Below, in pieces: positions 11,101 through 23,064 of a stretch of 64,000 bases of DNA. The translations under genes and the position numbers were made by a program. Numbering within the stretch: the stretch's first letter is position 1; each line of letters starts with the position of its first letter. The notes beneath the pieces are model-generated. The model made no database searches. It was not told the DNA's origin and saw nothing but the letters and a program-made list of their open reading frames with translations. Source of the stretch: Asterias rubens (lineage: Eukaryota > Echinodermata > Asteroidea > Forcipulatida > Asteriidae); NCBI RefSeq assembly GCF_902459465.1, contig NC_047065.1, positions 13,741,634 to 13,805,633 on the forward strand, read 5' to 3'.

Positions 11101-12250
11101 TCATTTTCGCATAATTACTACTCTGTTGATGCTTATAAAAACACAAGTTGTATTACAGGTTTCCCGGCGAATTTCGGGTCCTTGAGTGAAAAAAGGGAAA
11201 AAAACTAAATAAATAAGTAAATAAGTCCTATAAGCCCTACGTTCATGGATTTTGATCTGTAATTCCCAAAGCACTTATTTTGTTTTTTAAACAGGTCGGA
11301 CCCCACCCTCTTCTGTGGCTTGTTGTAAAAAGGACATTGTTAAGGCATATATATAAAAACAGAGCAGTTTTATTTAATTTATTAAACATTTTTTTTGTGG
11401 GTGTCACTGGTGGGTGTGCCCCCGCCCCCTCTATCTCTTCTGATAACGCCACTGCTAGCGGTATCAGATGATAAATATGTGGTTCTTCATTGATATAGAT
11501 TCAACGGAACCTCATTTCCGAAGTTAAAACACAAAATGTTACCTTTGGTCCCCTTCTTTTTTATGGGCAAACACTTTCGATATCACATCGATACACTAAT
11601 AAAAGGAGATTACAATAAACCAGTATCACCGACTGAGGGCGTACGACCACCAACAAAATAATTAATATTATGAGTTATCGCTGAGGGCGTCCTTAGTCAG
11701 ATCTCCATTTTTACCACAAACTATTTTATTGTTTACAATGTTTCCCCAAAACATTTTATTTGTTTAAAACATATTAAGTTATTTAAAAAATATTTAACAA
11801 TTCTAACGAATTTCTCTTTGCATAAGAACTTTTCTTGATTTTTTTTAATGAGAAAAACGTATTTTTGTGACCGTCTGGTTGTTCACGTTTGCTCAGCGAA
11901 TAGATAACTGATTTAACAATCAAAGCATGACATCATCTTCGGACGGAGAGAAAATAGTTTTTTTAAGAGGGAGGAAAAAAATACGCAAATTCCCACGGTT
12001 CCAGGTAATTCATTACAACGCTATTTAAGAAATACAATGTGAATGATTACTTTCATAAGTAGGGGGGCTTTTATCTCTAAATAAGCGTCACAATGCTTCA
12101 CAGAGAGCAGTGAATAAACGTCTGACTGCGACTGATTTTTACTTTCCGCCGAAGAACTTAAAAAGAGAGGAAAAGGTAGGCGTTTCACTTTCGTAATTTC
12201 TGTATCTGTACATTTAATTTAATTTCTAAACATCATCCATGGTCCAGTTC
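11101..12250. other. Unassigned intergenic stretch
   Basis: AT-rich text with no gene that I can support. Contains short GAGGGCG-type repeat traces at about 11632-11695. Confidence 0.5.
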
Positions 12251-12252
12251 TG

Positions 12253-12368
12253 TCCGTATGGCGCCACCACTTTTTCACTCATTTTTACAAAAAGGGATAT
12301 ATCAATCAGGTAAATTAGATACTATATTATTTTATTTCGAATGAAAAAGTGGTGGCGCCATACGGAAA
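12253..12368. repeat. Family C hairpin MITE, copy 1
   Basis: Left TCCGTATGGCGCCACCACTT and right AAGTGGTGGCGCCATACGGA are inverted repeats extending through TTTTTCA. The whole element is about 117 bp and nearly identical to the copy at 13538-13656. Could fold into a long stem. Confidence 0.9.
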
Positions 12369-13215
12369 CTTTTCCAGAAGCTATAATTACTGCCTCTGTG
12401 TTGCCCCAGCCCTGACCTTGGCCTTAGTGCTCCTTTATTTCAAAATCTTCCCACCCACAGTTTAGTTTTGTTTTATGGTTAAAATTAAATAACAATAATA
12501 TGCATGGAAGTGCCCATGAATGATCAATCAATGAATTGAAGTTTTCAATTTCATTGAAAACAGCTCGAATTAAAACCACGTCTAGTCAATTAAAACAGTT
12601 TGTTGTGAACTCGATGTGACTCCAAGTTATTCGTAAAACAATGACGAGGACAAGGTCTGATCCACTACTGTCTACACAAAAGGTTAATTTTTTATATGAG
12701 CAGAACGGGTGGAAATGATGAATTGTTGATTGGTGATGTCGGTGTGTGTGTGTGTGTAGATTTCTTTACTGTAACTTAGGACTTGAACCATTTTTGCACG
12801 TTTTTACGATGGTGTCAGATAATTATTTTTTAAAGATTTACGTTTTGCTATAATATATTAATTGGACTGCTTGTTGTGACTTTTATGTTTTTCACAGATG
12901 ATTTGTGTTTTGAGTGTATTTCAGATGAATGTTGTGTTTTGAGCGTATCCTAATCTCTAGGTCTATTCCACGGATTTGCACAGTTTGATGATTGCGCTCA
13001 GCCTGCCCTCTGCAGAATCATTTATATCATAAGCAGCCTGTTCTCTGTGTTGACAGGTTGAGTCACATGCAACATTAAATGAAAGCCGAGACTGCCATTT
13101 TTCCCTCGTACGTGTGTACAAAAACACAAAATGGACCCCATCACCAATGAACCCCATACATACACAAATGTGTACTCTGGTAGGTGGAGGTCAAGGGCTG
13201 CATACATGTATGCTT
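12369..13215. other. Unassigned intergenic stretch
   Basis: Contains a short (TG)n run at about 12740-12757. No gene or complete repeat recognised. Confidence 0.5.
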
Positions 13216-13219
13216 CATG

Positions 13220-13505
13220 GTCAACTACAAGTCGACTCAGTCTGAAGTCGATCTTGGTCCGAAGTCCACTCGGTCCAAAAATTTAAAAGAATGTTACTGT
13301 TAGAGTGTGGTTGGTGGAGAGTGTCAGGACGTAATTGGCTGCAGACTGACTTTACTTTGGTCCAAGATGAATTCGGACCGAGTTGACTTTGGCTGGAGTT
13401 GACTTGGGACTGAGTTGACTTTGGACTGAGTTGACCACGGCACAAGTTTACTTCGGATTGAGTTGACTTCGAATTGAGTTGACTCGGACTCAGTTGACCA
13501 GTAGC
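13220..13505 (-). repeat. Degenerate 16-bp minisatellite
   Basis: Repeats of GAGTTGACTTYGGAYTGAG and relatives, the same GAGTTGACTTGGGACC theme as the 3238 array but strongly diverged. It lies directly beside family C copy 2, as the 3238 array lies near a family C relative. Confidence 0.8.
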
Positions 13506-13537
13506 CAACTTACCCTTTATATGATTGTACGGATAAC

Positions 13538-13656
13538 TTTCCGTATGGCGCCACCACTTTTTCACTCATTTTTACAAAAAGGGATATTCTCATTGAGGTA
13601 AATTAGATACTATATTATTTCATATCGAATGAAAAAGTGGTGGCGCCATACGGAAA
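13538..13656. repeat. Family C hairpin MITE, copy 2
   Basis: Ends TTTCCGTATGGCGCCACCAC and its reverse complement; 119 bp. Almost the same as copy 1 apart from a short change in the middle. Confidence 0.9.
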
Positions 13657-13943
13657 CTTTTCCGATTGTACCACCAATGCTTATCTTTAAAGGCCTAAAT
13701 GGAATGATCTTTAACATCATCATATACATATACATGTCTCATAGCCTTGTGACCATTGTGGGAGAGTCTGCACTCTTGACGATTTGGCTCAATGACACTC
13801 TTGTCTGCTTTTAGCCCATCGACTGTGTGTCTCAGTCTTTTTCCCAATCCGATCCTTGATGACATCAATCCAGATCCACGTTTTGGGTTCAAGGGGTCTT
13901 CGTGTTCGAGCACACTCAACAGTATAGGTGCAATAATCGTAAC

Positions 13944-14289
13944 TAAGCTTGGGCGATATCGATTTATTTTATTCACGATATATCGCCGACAATATATCGC
14001 GATATTCGATACAGTCGTGATTAATTAAATTTGATATCAGTCTTCAAACTCCCAGTGGAAGTTGTAGAAGAGACAGTCGTAGCATAAGAGAGGTGTTCTA
14101 ATGACCTGTTCTTCTGGTTTTACTCCAAACCTATGGGGGGCAAAATGTCTCAGCTAGGAAATACATTGTGATATTGCGATACTTTATCGATTCGATATTT
14201 TGATTAAAAACAAAACGATCCGATATCGAAATCGCTTCCAAATTAGTATCAAGATATATTCGATAATATTGTGGTATTGCCCAAGCTTA
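13944..14289. mobile_element. hAT-like MITE with 8-bp target duplication
   Basis: 346 bp beginning TAAGCTTGGGCGATATCG and ending ATTGCCCAAGCTTA. ATCGTAAC lies directly outside both ends (13936-13943 and 14290-14297). An 8-bp duplication is typical of hAT. The interior is rich in CGATAT and has no reading frame of note. Confidence 0.85.
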
Positions 14290-14575
14290 ATCGTAACCCT
14301 TCCTCTCTGTCAGGAGTACGGTCAATAATTGTAACCCTCCTCCCGCCGTCAGGAGGAGGGTTAAGATTAAATCACAACTACCCTCCTTCCCTTGTCGGGA
14401 GGAGGGTAACGATCCAGATTCCCCTTGGGGGTCAAGGGGTCCACGTGTTTGAGTACACCCTGCGATAATCGTAACCCTCCTCCCGCCGTAAAGAGGTGGG
14501 TGCGATTAAATTTCAATCTACATGTACATGTACCCTCCCTCCTGCTGTGTCGGGAGGAGGGTTGCAATGGTTGCA
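14290..14575. repeat. CCCTCCTCCCGCCG repeats with inverted partners
   Basis: Several copies of GTAACCCTCCTCCCGCCG and of its complement GGAGGAGGGTTA within 280 bp. A unit including GTCAAGGGGTCCACGTGTTT is repeated from 13880, before the hAT-like insertion. Short G-run clusters are present. Confidence 0.7.
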
Positions 14576-15561
14576 ACTGCATTGTACCTCTACAAACCCT
14601 TTGACGAGTTTTCCCTTTTGCTTTTGTGATGTGATCAAACCATGAAGTTTGCGGTACATGTTTTACCACCACCATGTGTAAGTCTTGTTTGAGCGCTGTT
14701 GGTTCTGAGAAGAACTGGTGGTTGACATTTGACAACTCATCATTTTCAGGACCAAGAGATTTACACATAATATGGTCCTACCACAAACCTCACCAATGTA
14801 CTCAGTTACTCCCCCATGCAAAGTTTCACATCCTACTTTTTATGCAGTTTTTTATATGTACATGATTTACAGCAGTATTTCTATAGTATACACTTACTGC
14901 TAATTTTCAAAAAACTACAATGTAAGCCTGGTACTTAAGAATCTACATAATTGTATGATAGATTAAGTCCCATGCAAAAACTGATCCTTTAACATTGAGA
15001 ATATGTAAATTATTCTTTAAAAAACATCAGCAAAACAAATCACAAATTCTTTTAATTTGTACAATTTCTAAAAACTTATTTGTAAAGGTATTTATTAATG
15101 GCAACAACAGTGTGAGGAGCCAGTTTTCACCACAGGTGATGACCTTGGTTGACCAGCTGCTTCTGATTGACCTCTCCTTTCGGTTTAGTCAGTTCACAGC
15201 TGCCAGCCACAACCTCATCACACTAATTGATTGCCTATTTGGGCAATTCCACGCTAATGGACCATAAGGGATATCTTTGTAAGATCTAGGCATGTGAGAG
15301 CGAGACAAAAGGAACTATTTTGTTACAGTCTTTTCCTTGACATTTTAAATCTGTTTATAATTGTTCCTAGTTAAAAAATAAATAAAAAATCATTGACCTC
15401 TAGGAATTACAAGGTCAATTGAAATATGTTACATATGTAACAAAAGGCAGACAAATGGCCTGGAAAGTTCGACAGAATTTGAAAACAATTACAAAATATT
15501 TTGTTAGTAACCTTCCTTCTTAAAGATTGTAAGCAGTAAAACTGAGATGTTGCTGTGGGTA
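14576..15561. other. Unassigned intergenic stretch
   Basis: No gene, RNA or complete repeat recognised. Confidence 0.5.
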
Positions 15562-15950
15562 TTAAAGGCAGTGGACACTATTGGTAATTGTCAAAGACTA
15601 GCCTTCACAGTTGGTGTATCTCAACATATATGCATAAAATAACAAACCTGTGAAAATTTGAGCTCAATCGGTCATCGAAGATGCGAGATAATAATGAAAG
15701 AAAAAAATACCCTTGTCACACGAAGTTGTGTGCGTTTAGATGGTTGATTTCGAGACCTCAAGTTCTAAATCTGAGGTCTCGAAATCAAATTCGTGGAAAA
15801 TTACTTTTTTCTCGAAAACTATGGCACTTCAGGAGGAACCGTTTCTCTCAATGTTTTATACCATCCACCTCTCCCCATTACTTATTACCAAGTAAGGTTT
15901 TATGCGTATAATTATTTTGAGTAATTACCAATAGTGTCCACTGCCTTTAA
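15562..15950 (-). repeat. Family A element, complete, inverted
   Basis: TTAA-flanked with AGGCAGTGGACACTATTGGT at the left and ACCAATAGTGTCCACTGCCT at the right; the internal blocks run in the reverse order to the 10263 copy. 389 bp. Confidence 0.92.
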
Positions 15951-16439
15951 GGCAATAAAAATGGGGGGAAAAGACACGTATGAACAATGGACAGACATTT
16001 TGTGACAACATTCTGTCCTTGTTTGTACTTAAATAGCAGGGAAGAAAATTTCTTAATTTTGGCTGGTCACTATCCCTAAGGGTCTGTAGAATTGGTATCT
16101 GGACAACATTGGACAATACATTTATGTTAGTATTAACTTCTATCAAATGATAAAAACCAAAATGTCTGTCCTTGTTACGTACGTATACATGTTGAAGACT
16201 TATCCTCAGTCATTTATAAAAAAAAAAATTTTTAACAACAATCCTCGTATACTTTTGAGTGTCCACAGACAAAAATGCATGACAGACAACATACTTTATT
16301 TTCAGTACTTTCGGTGTACGGGTAAAAAAAATTAATATTCTTTATCCCCGATGCAAATTTAACATCTATTATACTTCATTTTGTTACTACGTATCTGTCC
16401 TTACTCTATGGTAGTACTATCCAAACATTCCCCTCCCAT
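15951..16439. other. Unassigned intergenic stretch
   Basis: AT-rich, no supported features. Confidence 0.5.
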
Positions 16440-16565
16440 GTCATACTTTGGTGCCCATTAGTGTGGAATTGCCCATTTACAAGAAGCTTTCCACTATCAT
16501 TATCTTCAAACCCTGTAAGTTTAATGTAAATCTGTGGACATTTTGAAAAAGTACCCGAATCCTTA
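16440..16565. repeat. Family E fragment
   Basis: AAGCTTTCCACTATCATTAT, GTAAGTTTAATGTAAATCTG and AAAAAGTACC match the right part of the family E copy at 52930-53265. Confidence 0.6.
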
Positions 16566-17684
16566 AAAAAAACTCCTCCACAAAATATTCACTGCACTAC
16601 ACTGTAGTGACTTGTGTACATAGTGATACTAGTATATGTACAGTACAGTAGGATTACACAGTAGTGTACACAATGTACAGTTACATGTACATTGTGATTG
16701 TCCTATAATTACTTTGACAGGATATTATGTAATGTACAATGTTATGGTACACAAATGTAAAGACAGTATACATGAGAATACTAATGCGGATGGAGGTACT
16801 AACACAGTCATACATGGATCTACATACATTAGATGGTTGTATCATGGAAGTAAAACTCTACCTCCTTCATGTACATGTTCATCTAAGGCCGAGTAAAAAA
16901 AAAAACATGTTTCACGTCCGGGTTTTTCAAAAAAAGGAGGGAGAGGGGCTTTTTATTTTTTATTTTTTATTTCAAGATGGCCGCCAATTATTGTTAAAAT
17001 ATGAAATATCCATTGTTTTTTCTACTGCTGAAATACACAATAACATAAATGAAACAATTTAGTCAAGGCATTCAGACAAGACATTCAGATTAATTTTGCT
17101 GAGATCATTTAAAATAACCCTATTTAAAAATTTTAAAAATGTGCATAAAAAATAAAATAAAAAAGGAGGCGACCTGTAAAAAGGAAGCGGGCGAGGACAC
17201 TAAACAGGTTTCTATTTTTACTTGGCCTAATGTACTTGTGTACAATGTATCGTTTTTCCTGAATATACTGTGCACTGTATCACGTATTTGTTTTATTTTT
17301 AGTACAATTGTTTTTGTTTACTGGGCATGGGCCTTTAGCGCTTGGCCACAAACGTGCAAGGTTTCAAATGGCAGTTTAAGAACGAGTCACTACTATTTTA
17401 TTCCCATTCATAAATGCCTTTTTGGATGAAAGGTGTACATGTATATAAAGCAAGAAACTCTGTAAAACTTATCTGTTTTCAGCATTCTTTCCTTTCAAGA
17501 GCTCTGTACGTGTGTATTGCATTTTTTTGACTGCACAACAGTTTTCGGATATGCATTTGTGCACGTTCGTAGTAGTACATGTATGTATCTTTGTATTCAT
17601 GGGCCAAAATGGCACGGTGAGATCGATCACCCCTGGGAAACAACCAGTTAAAAACAGCTCCAGCTGGTCATTAGTTATTATAAA
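16566..17684. other. Unassigned intergenic stretch rich in TACATGTA
   Basis: Many short GTACA/TGTAC palindromes between 16620 and 16880. No gene supported. The text at 17330-17420 loosely resembles 55350-55510. Confidence 0.45.
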
Positions 17685-17742
17685 CCGTTTAAACACCCCC
17701 ACGTGACGCGCTCTTCACCAATAGAAAATGCAAAACTGTCTG
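17685..17742 (+). promoter_or_regulatory. Stray copy of the lectin upstream segment
   Basis: GTTTAAACACCCCCACGTGA followed by CTCTTCACCAATAG and GCAAAACTGTCT aligns with the L3 upstream text at about 61352-61420 and the L2 upstream text at 47574-47645. No lectin reading frame follows it here. It may be a relic or part of an unrecognised repeat. Confidence 0.5.
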
Positions 17743-18956
17743 AGGTATTTATGAACGAAAATAATACATTCACATTCAAGTTTACTTGTGATACAGCCGG
17801 CGTCAATGTAAGTTTTATTATTTTGACTGATAATATTGGAAATTTTGTATTGAGTAAACTCGATGTTGATTATTTCCTGTGTGCAACTGCAAGATGAAGC
17901 CTCAAAAAACATTGTTTCCGACATGCAACTCCTCCAGGAGTAAAAAATAATTGCCGTTGTACAATTGTAGCATCGGGCAGAAATGTGGCATGTTTGTAGC
18001 AAGCCGAGGTCAGTTAGGTCATCTATTGGATTACGTTTACTTGAGGAAAAAACCCACACTGTTTAATTCCGTTTTAACACTAAAACCCAGAGATTTTCCG
18101 GATAATCTGACATTATTTCAGCAGTGTTTTTTGATCATTTAGAAATATCACAATTTTTTATCACAATTTTAGATTGTACACATCATACATGCAAAAAAAT
18201 TATATTTAAATTTGCTTATAGAAAGTGACATCGGCGATATCGATGTACGAATAGTTGAAAATTAATGAATTAAAGCATTAAGAAAAAGTGCCAGGGTCAT
18301 AAACAGGTATTAGAGTAACATCGATACATCAACTATACATTAATGACGTTCTGTATGTTCATTAGGTTCATTGTAAATCCATGTTGACTGACAGCACTAA
18401 TTATTTAGAGTCTTGACGGATATGTCCAGTGAACATGTGTACAGTTTGTTCTGATATGTACATGTACACGCCCTTACATGTACAATCTATGTGAATGCTA
18501 ATTAGCATTTTGTTTCGTACACTGATAAGTTATTTTTCACCTTGTTTGTTTTTCAATTGACGTCAGAATGATAAAGGGTTTCTTGAGCTCTGAAGCCATA
18601 CACTATGAGGAGGTAATGTCTTGGCTTTGTTATTTCAAATTCTTTTGGAACACGTTCGATTGAGTGTATGGAGTAAGATAGCTTCATTTTAGTTGCATTA
18701 TGAGTAAAAAATAAGTTATTAGTCCATCCAAAGTTCAAAATCTTTCTCATTAGCTTGTGTAACAACGTGACTGACATTACATTGTCGTGACTGACATTAA
18801 ACGTGACTAACATTACACTTTTGTTTAATTAATAAAAAAAATTAAACGACAATTATTTACCTGTTTGATAACGTTGTTGCTTTACCCTGACCCCTTAGAT
18901 TTAATTGCTACCGTGTATACTTTTATGACAAAAATCTTCATTTTTTGTGACTGACA
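17743..18956. other. Unassigned intergenic stretch
   Basis: AT-rich; repeated GTGACTGACATTA words occur at 18770-18800 and 18948-18959. No gene supported. Confidence 0.45.
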
Positions 18957-18959
18957 TTA

Positions 18960-20476
18960 GGCCGAACAAAATAATAGTTGTGTTTCCTATTACACTGTGG
19001 ATGGGAATAGGGTAGGTAGGGGGGTAATATCTTTTTTTTTTGCTTAAAGTTTTTATGGCTCCGAAAATTAGGGTAGGCTAATGTTCCTAAATAGTTTTTT
19101 TTGCGCACTTAATTTAAAGACTGACCATGTCAAATTTGTTATTGTATGTCAATAGTACCTATCAGCACTGTCTATTCACTGATTCAATGCATGTATCTGA
19201 CTTAACACCAGTAGAAAGTGGATGGTTTGAGTCCAAATAAAAACACAAGAACATGTCACCATTCTTTCAAAGACAAATAACACCAACATGTTTTTATTGC
19301 CGTTTTATAATATATGTACGTAAATAAATAAATATAATCCGTGAAAGTTGGTAGTTGATGTACTTGCGAAGGCCTGTATTTTGTCTTCTGTGTCCGGGTG
19401 TCCTAATGTAAATGCAGAGTTTATTGTTGATTCAAGTGGTAACGATCGCATCATGTTTGTAGTGGTCAACTTGTGGGAGCATCCCACGTCAACGCGAACA
19501 CTCCCCCTGTCCCCGGTGCCGCCATGTTGCAAACGGCCTTGCAAACTATACTGCGAGGAAACACACGGCCTCGAGCAGTCAGTCGAGTCACGATCGAAAG
19601 CGTCGTGGTATCACACGTGTTTGCAGCCAGAAGCAGGGCACCAAGCTTGTGTTGACCCACAATAATATGTGCGTTATCCCGATTGGCCAGTAAGTGGGCA
19701 AAAAAAATTCACACACAATAGCAAGTGAGCTTTCAAAACACACTCATGTTGACCAACGTTTTTCATTGCCTGGTACCCAACTGTGAAAAGTTTCCTGTCA
19801 TTGGACTTGGAGGTGACGTCAAGTCAAACATTTTCCAAAACACTTTCCTCATTATTAATGGAGCCTAAATTAATTGAAAATACGCACACAAAAAAACCCT
19901 TTCAGAAATTATAATGTCAACTTCATCTGCAAATTACAACTTTATCTGCAGATTTAGCTTATTAATTGGCATTATAAATTTTTGAAACACCCCTACGCTC
20001 CTTTTTCGACGAGCCCAAACACGTCACAGAACCGCGCAAAAAAGTAATCACGCAAGTTGGAAATTGTGCACATTCGCGCACGTAAATGTTTTAATTTGCG
20101 TAGGTATATCTTCAATTTGCGCAAGTTAAGCACACTGATAGAACATGTAACACAACAACTGAATTTGCCGACGGAATTGGAACGACTTGTACTTTTGTAG
20201 GAGCTAGCTCACGAAATTACGTGGTGGTACGATCGAAGTGACCAAGGTACGAAATGGAAAAGGTTCGAAGTGTCCGACATTCATGTTTGAATGAGTAAAA
20301 AAAATAAAGGAAAAAACGAAGAAGAAATCCAGGACGATGTGCACAAAAATGAGGTTTAGGGTCGGCACCATAAGATTTTATTTTATATCGTTTTTACGAA
20401 TAAAAAGATGTAGGGTCGGCGTGATTTTCTAGGGACGGTCGGGTAACCGGAAACACAACTATTATTTTGTTCGGCC
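18960..20476. mobile_element. 1.5-kb inverted-repeat element with TTA target duplication
   Basis: Begins GGCCGAACAAAATAATAGTT and ends with its reverse complement; the terminal repeats run at least 28 bp. TTA lies outside both ends (18957-18959 and 20477-20479), which fits PIF/Harbinger. TAGGGT/GGGTCGG words recur near both ends. No transposase frame is seen, so it is non-autonomous. A GC-rich core at 19470-19680 differs in base content from the rest. Confidence 0.85.
19470..19690 (-). promoter_or_regulatory. GC-rich promoter-like core inside the inverted-repeat element
   Basis: On the minus strand a CCAAT box (GGCCAATCGGGATAACGC) is followed about 150 bp later by GCAACATGGCGGCACCGGGG, a start-like context. 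The frame then stops after about 20 codons. It could be captured promoter or first-exon DNA, or chance. No gene is called. Confidence 0.3.
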
Positions 20477-20479
20477 TTA

Positions 20480-21284
20480 CACTAAGCCTAACAAAAGCGT
20501 TCATTTGACGACACATACCTGGTATCTAACATTAGTTTCATATTAATTAAAGGTGTTTTCCTAAAGATAAACACTGAGAGTTGTTATTTTTACCAAACAA
20601 AATAAAATTAGTGCCTTTGGATTAATGAAAACTGCAAAAATAAATAAATTTTGTGTTCCTACCTATATATTCTATCAATTTTTCAAAAGATGTTTGAGAA
20701 AAAATTATTTTGAAATTTTGACCCTCGTGTCGCACTTGCTTGGAATTGCCCCCTTTCAAAAATGAAGCATAAATCCTTGTAGTAGCCTGCAACACTGAAC
20801 TTAACATGACCAATGAAACCCAAGCACCTTTGTGGTTGTTTCAACAAACAATGAATTAGGCCTACAATTATTTTTTAATTCTGGTTGTCATGGTTGTGAC
20901 GTCAAGGAGTTTTTATAAGTGAACATCCATAATCACCATAATCACCATACTAGCCATTAGCCAGGTATTCCAAGGAGAGAAGACTTCTAAGGAAGAAAGT
21001 TTTAAAATGCAGGAGGAAAACCCAGAGAATTATTCAAGGAAAAACAAAACCCACGCGGTCAGGTAGAGACTTAAAAACCCAACCCACATACATGTAGTGA
21101 CTGAGCTTAGGCACGTACAGGTGTATTCGGAATTACCAAATAATGTACTTGATAGTCAAGAACACTGAGATCTGTTTCAGGTATACCGAAATACCAATGT
21201 GTTCTATATGGCAAAATGATCAAAATTGTACTCTGTACTGTACATTTACATTGTAGGCCCCTTTCGAAACAACTGGATTCCGCG
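20480..21284. other. Unassigned intergenic stretch
   Basis: No gene recognised. The text near 20720-20790 (GAATTGCCCCCTTTCAAAAATGAAGC) has a family G flavour. Confidence 0.45.
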
Positions 21285-21490
21285 TTGGATTTGGCTCAAG
21301 CTAGCTTGGCCCCGCTCTGCCCACGAAGCACATGTGAGCAAGAACACGTGGGGCTCTTCAATGCCTTTTCCGCACAACTCTGCCCCGCGCGCCAAGCATA
21401 GGCATGTCGGACCTTATTTGTCGGACCTTCGTTGCATTGTGATTGGTCAATACGCAATGGGGCGGAGCTTAATGGATCGGTCTATTGCGT
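21285..21490 (+). repeat. Family F repeat with CCAAT and GC boxes
   Basis: Carries ACGTGGGGCTCTTCAATGCC, then GTGATTGGTCAATACGCAAT, GGGGCGGAGC and ATGGATCGGTCTATTG. It matches 6500-6692 in the opposite orientation. The left end is less clear. Confidence 0.75.
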
Positions 21491-21867
21491 GTGCTTTGCA
21501 AACACGCGCCCAGGGTTTCAGAGAATGGAGCCTCAAGGTGAATCCCAAGCCAAAGCCGTGGTTTCGAAAAGGTCCATTTCGGTTTGTTTCCCTCTTAAAA
21601 AAAGCTTTTCTGAAGTCAGTGGTAGGGTAAAGGCAATTAGTGAGGAGAATACAAAGCCCAGAAGTCATCCATTCTAAGCAGATTGCTTCTTGTACGGTTG
21701 CTTGACATTCTGCGACTTCCAGTTAACACATGCAAATCCAAGTTTGTGACTCGCTGGTAATAAACTAATGTACAGTTATCAGTAATGTAAGACTACCGAG
21801 TACACATTGGTGTGTAGGTGCCAAGAAACTGATTGTTCACAGAAAATGTTTGAAGGTACATGCTTAG

Positions 21868-22212
21868 AGGCAGTGGACACTATTGATAATTACCCCAAAT
21901 AATAGTTGGCATAAAATCATACTTGGTATTAAACAAGCAATGGAAAGCTGTTTTTGGGATTGGGGAATGTATAGTTTTTGATAAAGAGGTAATTTCTCAA
22001 TGAAATAATCAAATACTTCAGGCCTGAAGCCTTTTATTAGGCATTTGAAGGCACACAATTTTGTGCAACGAGGGTGTTTTTTCTTCTTTTCTTCCTTTTG
22101 AAACTTCGATGACAATTGAGTAAAACAAATTATTTTATGCTAAATGTTGGGATACACCAAGTGAGAAGACTTCTCTTTGACAATTACCAATCATGTTTAG
22201 TGCCTTTAAGTA
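21868..22212 (+). repeat. Family A element, diverged
   Basis: Left AGGCAGTGGACACTATTGAT and right ACCAATCATGTTTAGTGCCT; internal blocks are recognisable but drifted. Confidence 0.85.
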
Positions 22213-22229
22213 TTGTAAAAAGTTTGTGC

Positions 22230-22316
22230 AGAAATTGGGCGCTTGCACAGTAAGCAGCGAATGGTGATCGTAAGTGCAGAATTTGATGCTAAGCAGAGCC
22301 ATAAAAATGGGCCCAG
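22230..22316. repeat. Family D fragment
   Basis: AAATTGGGCGCTTGCACAGT at the left and GCTAAGCAGAGCC with AAAATGGGCCC at the right form a short diverged version of the D palindrome. Confidence 0.5.
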
Positions 22317-22679
22317 ATGTACAGTATGAGAGGCAATTGCTTTTTGCGTGTTTTGTGCGGTTCAGACGTGTTTTGAAATACTTTTTGTATTTAATTATTC
22401 ATTGAGATGTAATGTACAATTCGAAAACATCTGATGTTTATTTTGTACAGCATTATGAATTCTAAATAATTCAGTTTACAATCCAATACAAAAGTACAGT
22501 TTAATGAGAATTATGAAAACTAGGTAGTCAGAAATGTCATACTCATGGGAGGCGCCCAGAACTCAACTACGAGACTGACTGTGGGTGGATTTTCAACCAT
22601 TCATTCGTTCCTTTTTTTTGGAGAAAGGGACTACTTTAAATTAGATAATACACTGTACCTGAGACTGAGCGCCTAAGGA

Positions 22680-22829
22680 TTTCACAAAGAGTCACTGAGA
22701 CAATTATTTTCTCGAGTAAGAATGAGTTACTTGTCCTAACTTTTTACTAGCCTTCAGTTTTTTTTAATAACTCCTAGGACTAGCCCCAAGTTAGGACTAG
22801 TCCCAACTCTTTGTGAATTTGACCCCAAG
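22680..22829. repeat. Family H inverted-repeat element
   Basis: Left ATTTCACAAAGAGTCACTGA and right AACTCTTTGTGAATTT are inverted. The interior has CCTAGGACTAG and AGTTAGGACTAG words, as at 23995-24130. Confidence 0.6.
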
Positions 22830-22884
22830 ACAAACACATCTGCATTTAAGACAATTCAAGGCTTTAGCAGCAGAGGCAAGGGTA

Positions 22885-23057
22885 AAGCCCGATTCATACT
22901 TCCTGTGAATGCGAAGGCGAAGCGAATGTTGACGTCACAAATTCGCATAGAATAATTCGCAGCTCAACTCTGCTCTACTCACTTGCAAAAATTGCTGCGA
23001 AAGGAGGGTTGTGACGTCAAATTTACATTTGCTTCGCATAAAGTATAAACCGGGCTT
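22885..23057. repeat. MITE with AAGCCCG ends
   Basis: Left AAGCCCGATTCATACTTCCT and right AGTATAAACCGGGCTT are inverted. TA lies on both sides; a longer duplication cannot be settled. The interior has paired GACGTCA and TTCGCATA words. 173 bp. Confidence 0.75.
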
Positions 23058-23064
23058 TACACAT

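Noticed and set aside
19348..19665. 105-codon open frame within the 18960-20476 element
   Set aside because: Lies in the GC-rich core with open frames on both strands; no domain, no splice sites, no start context on the plus strand.
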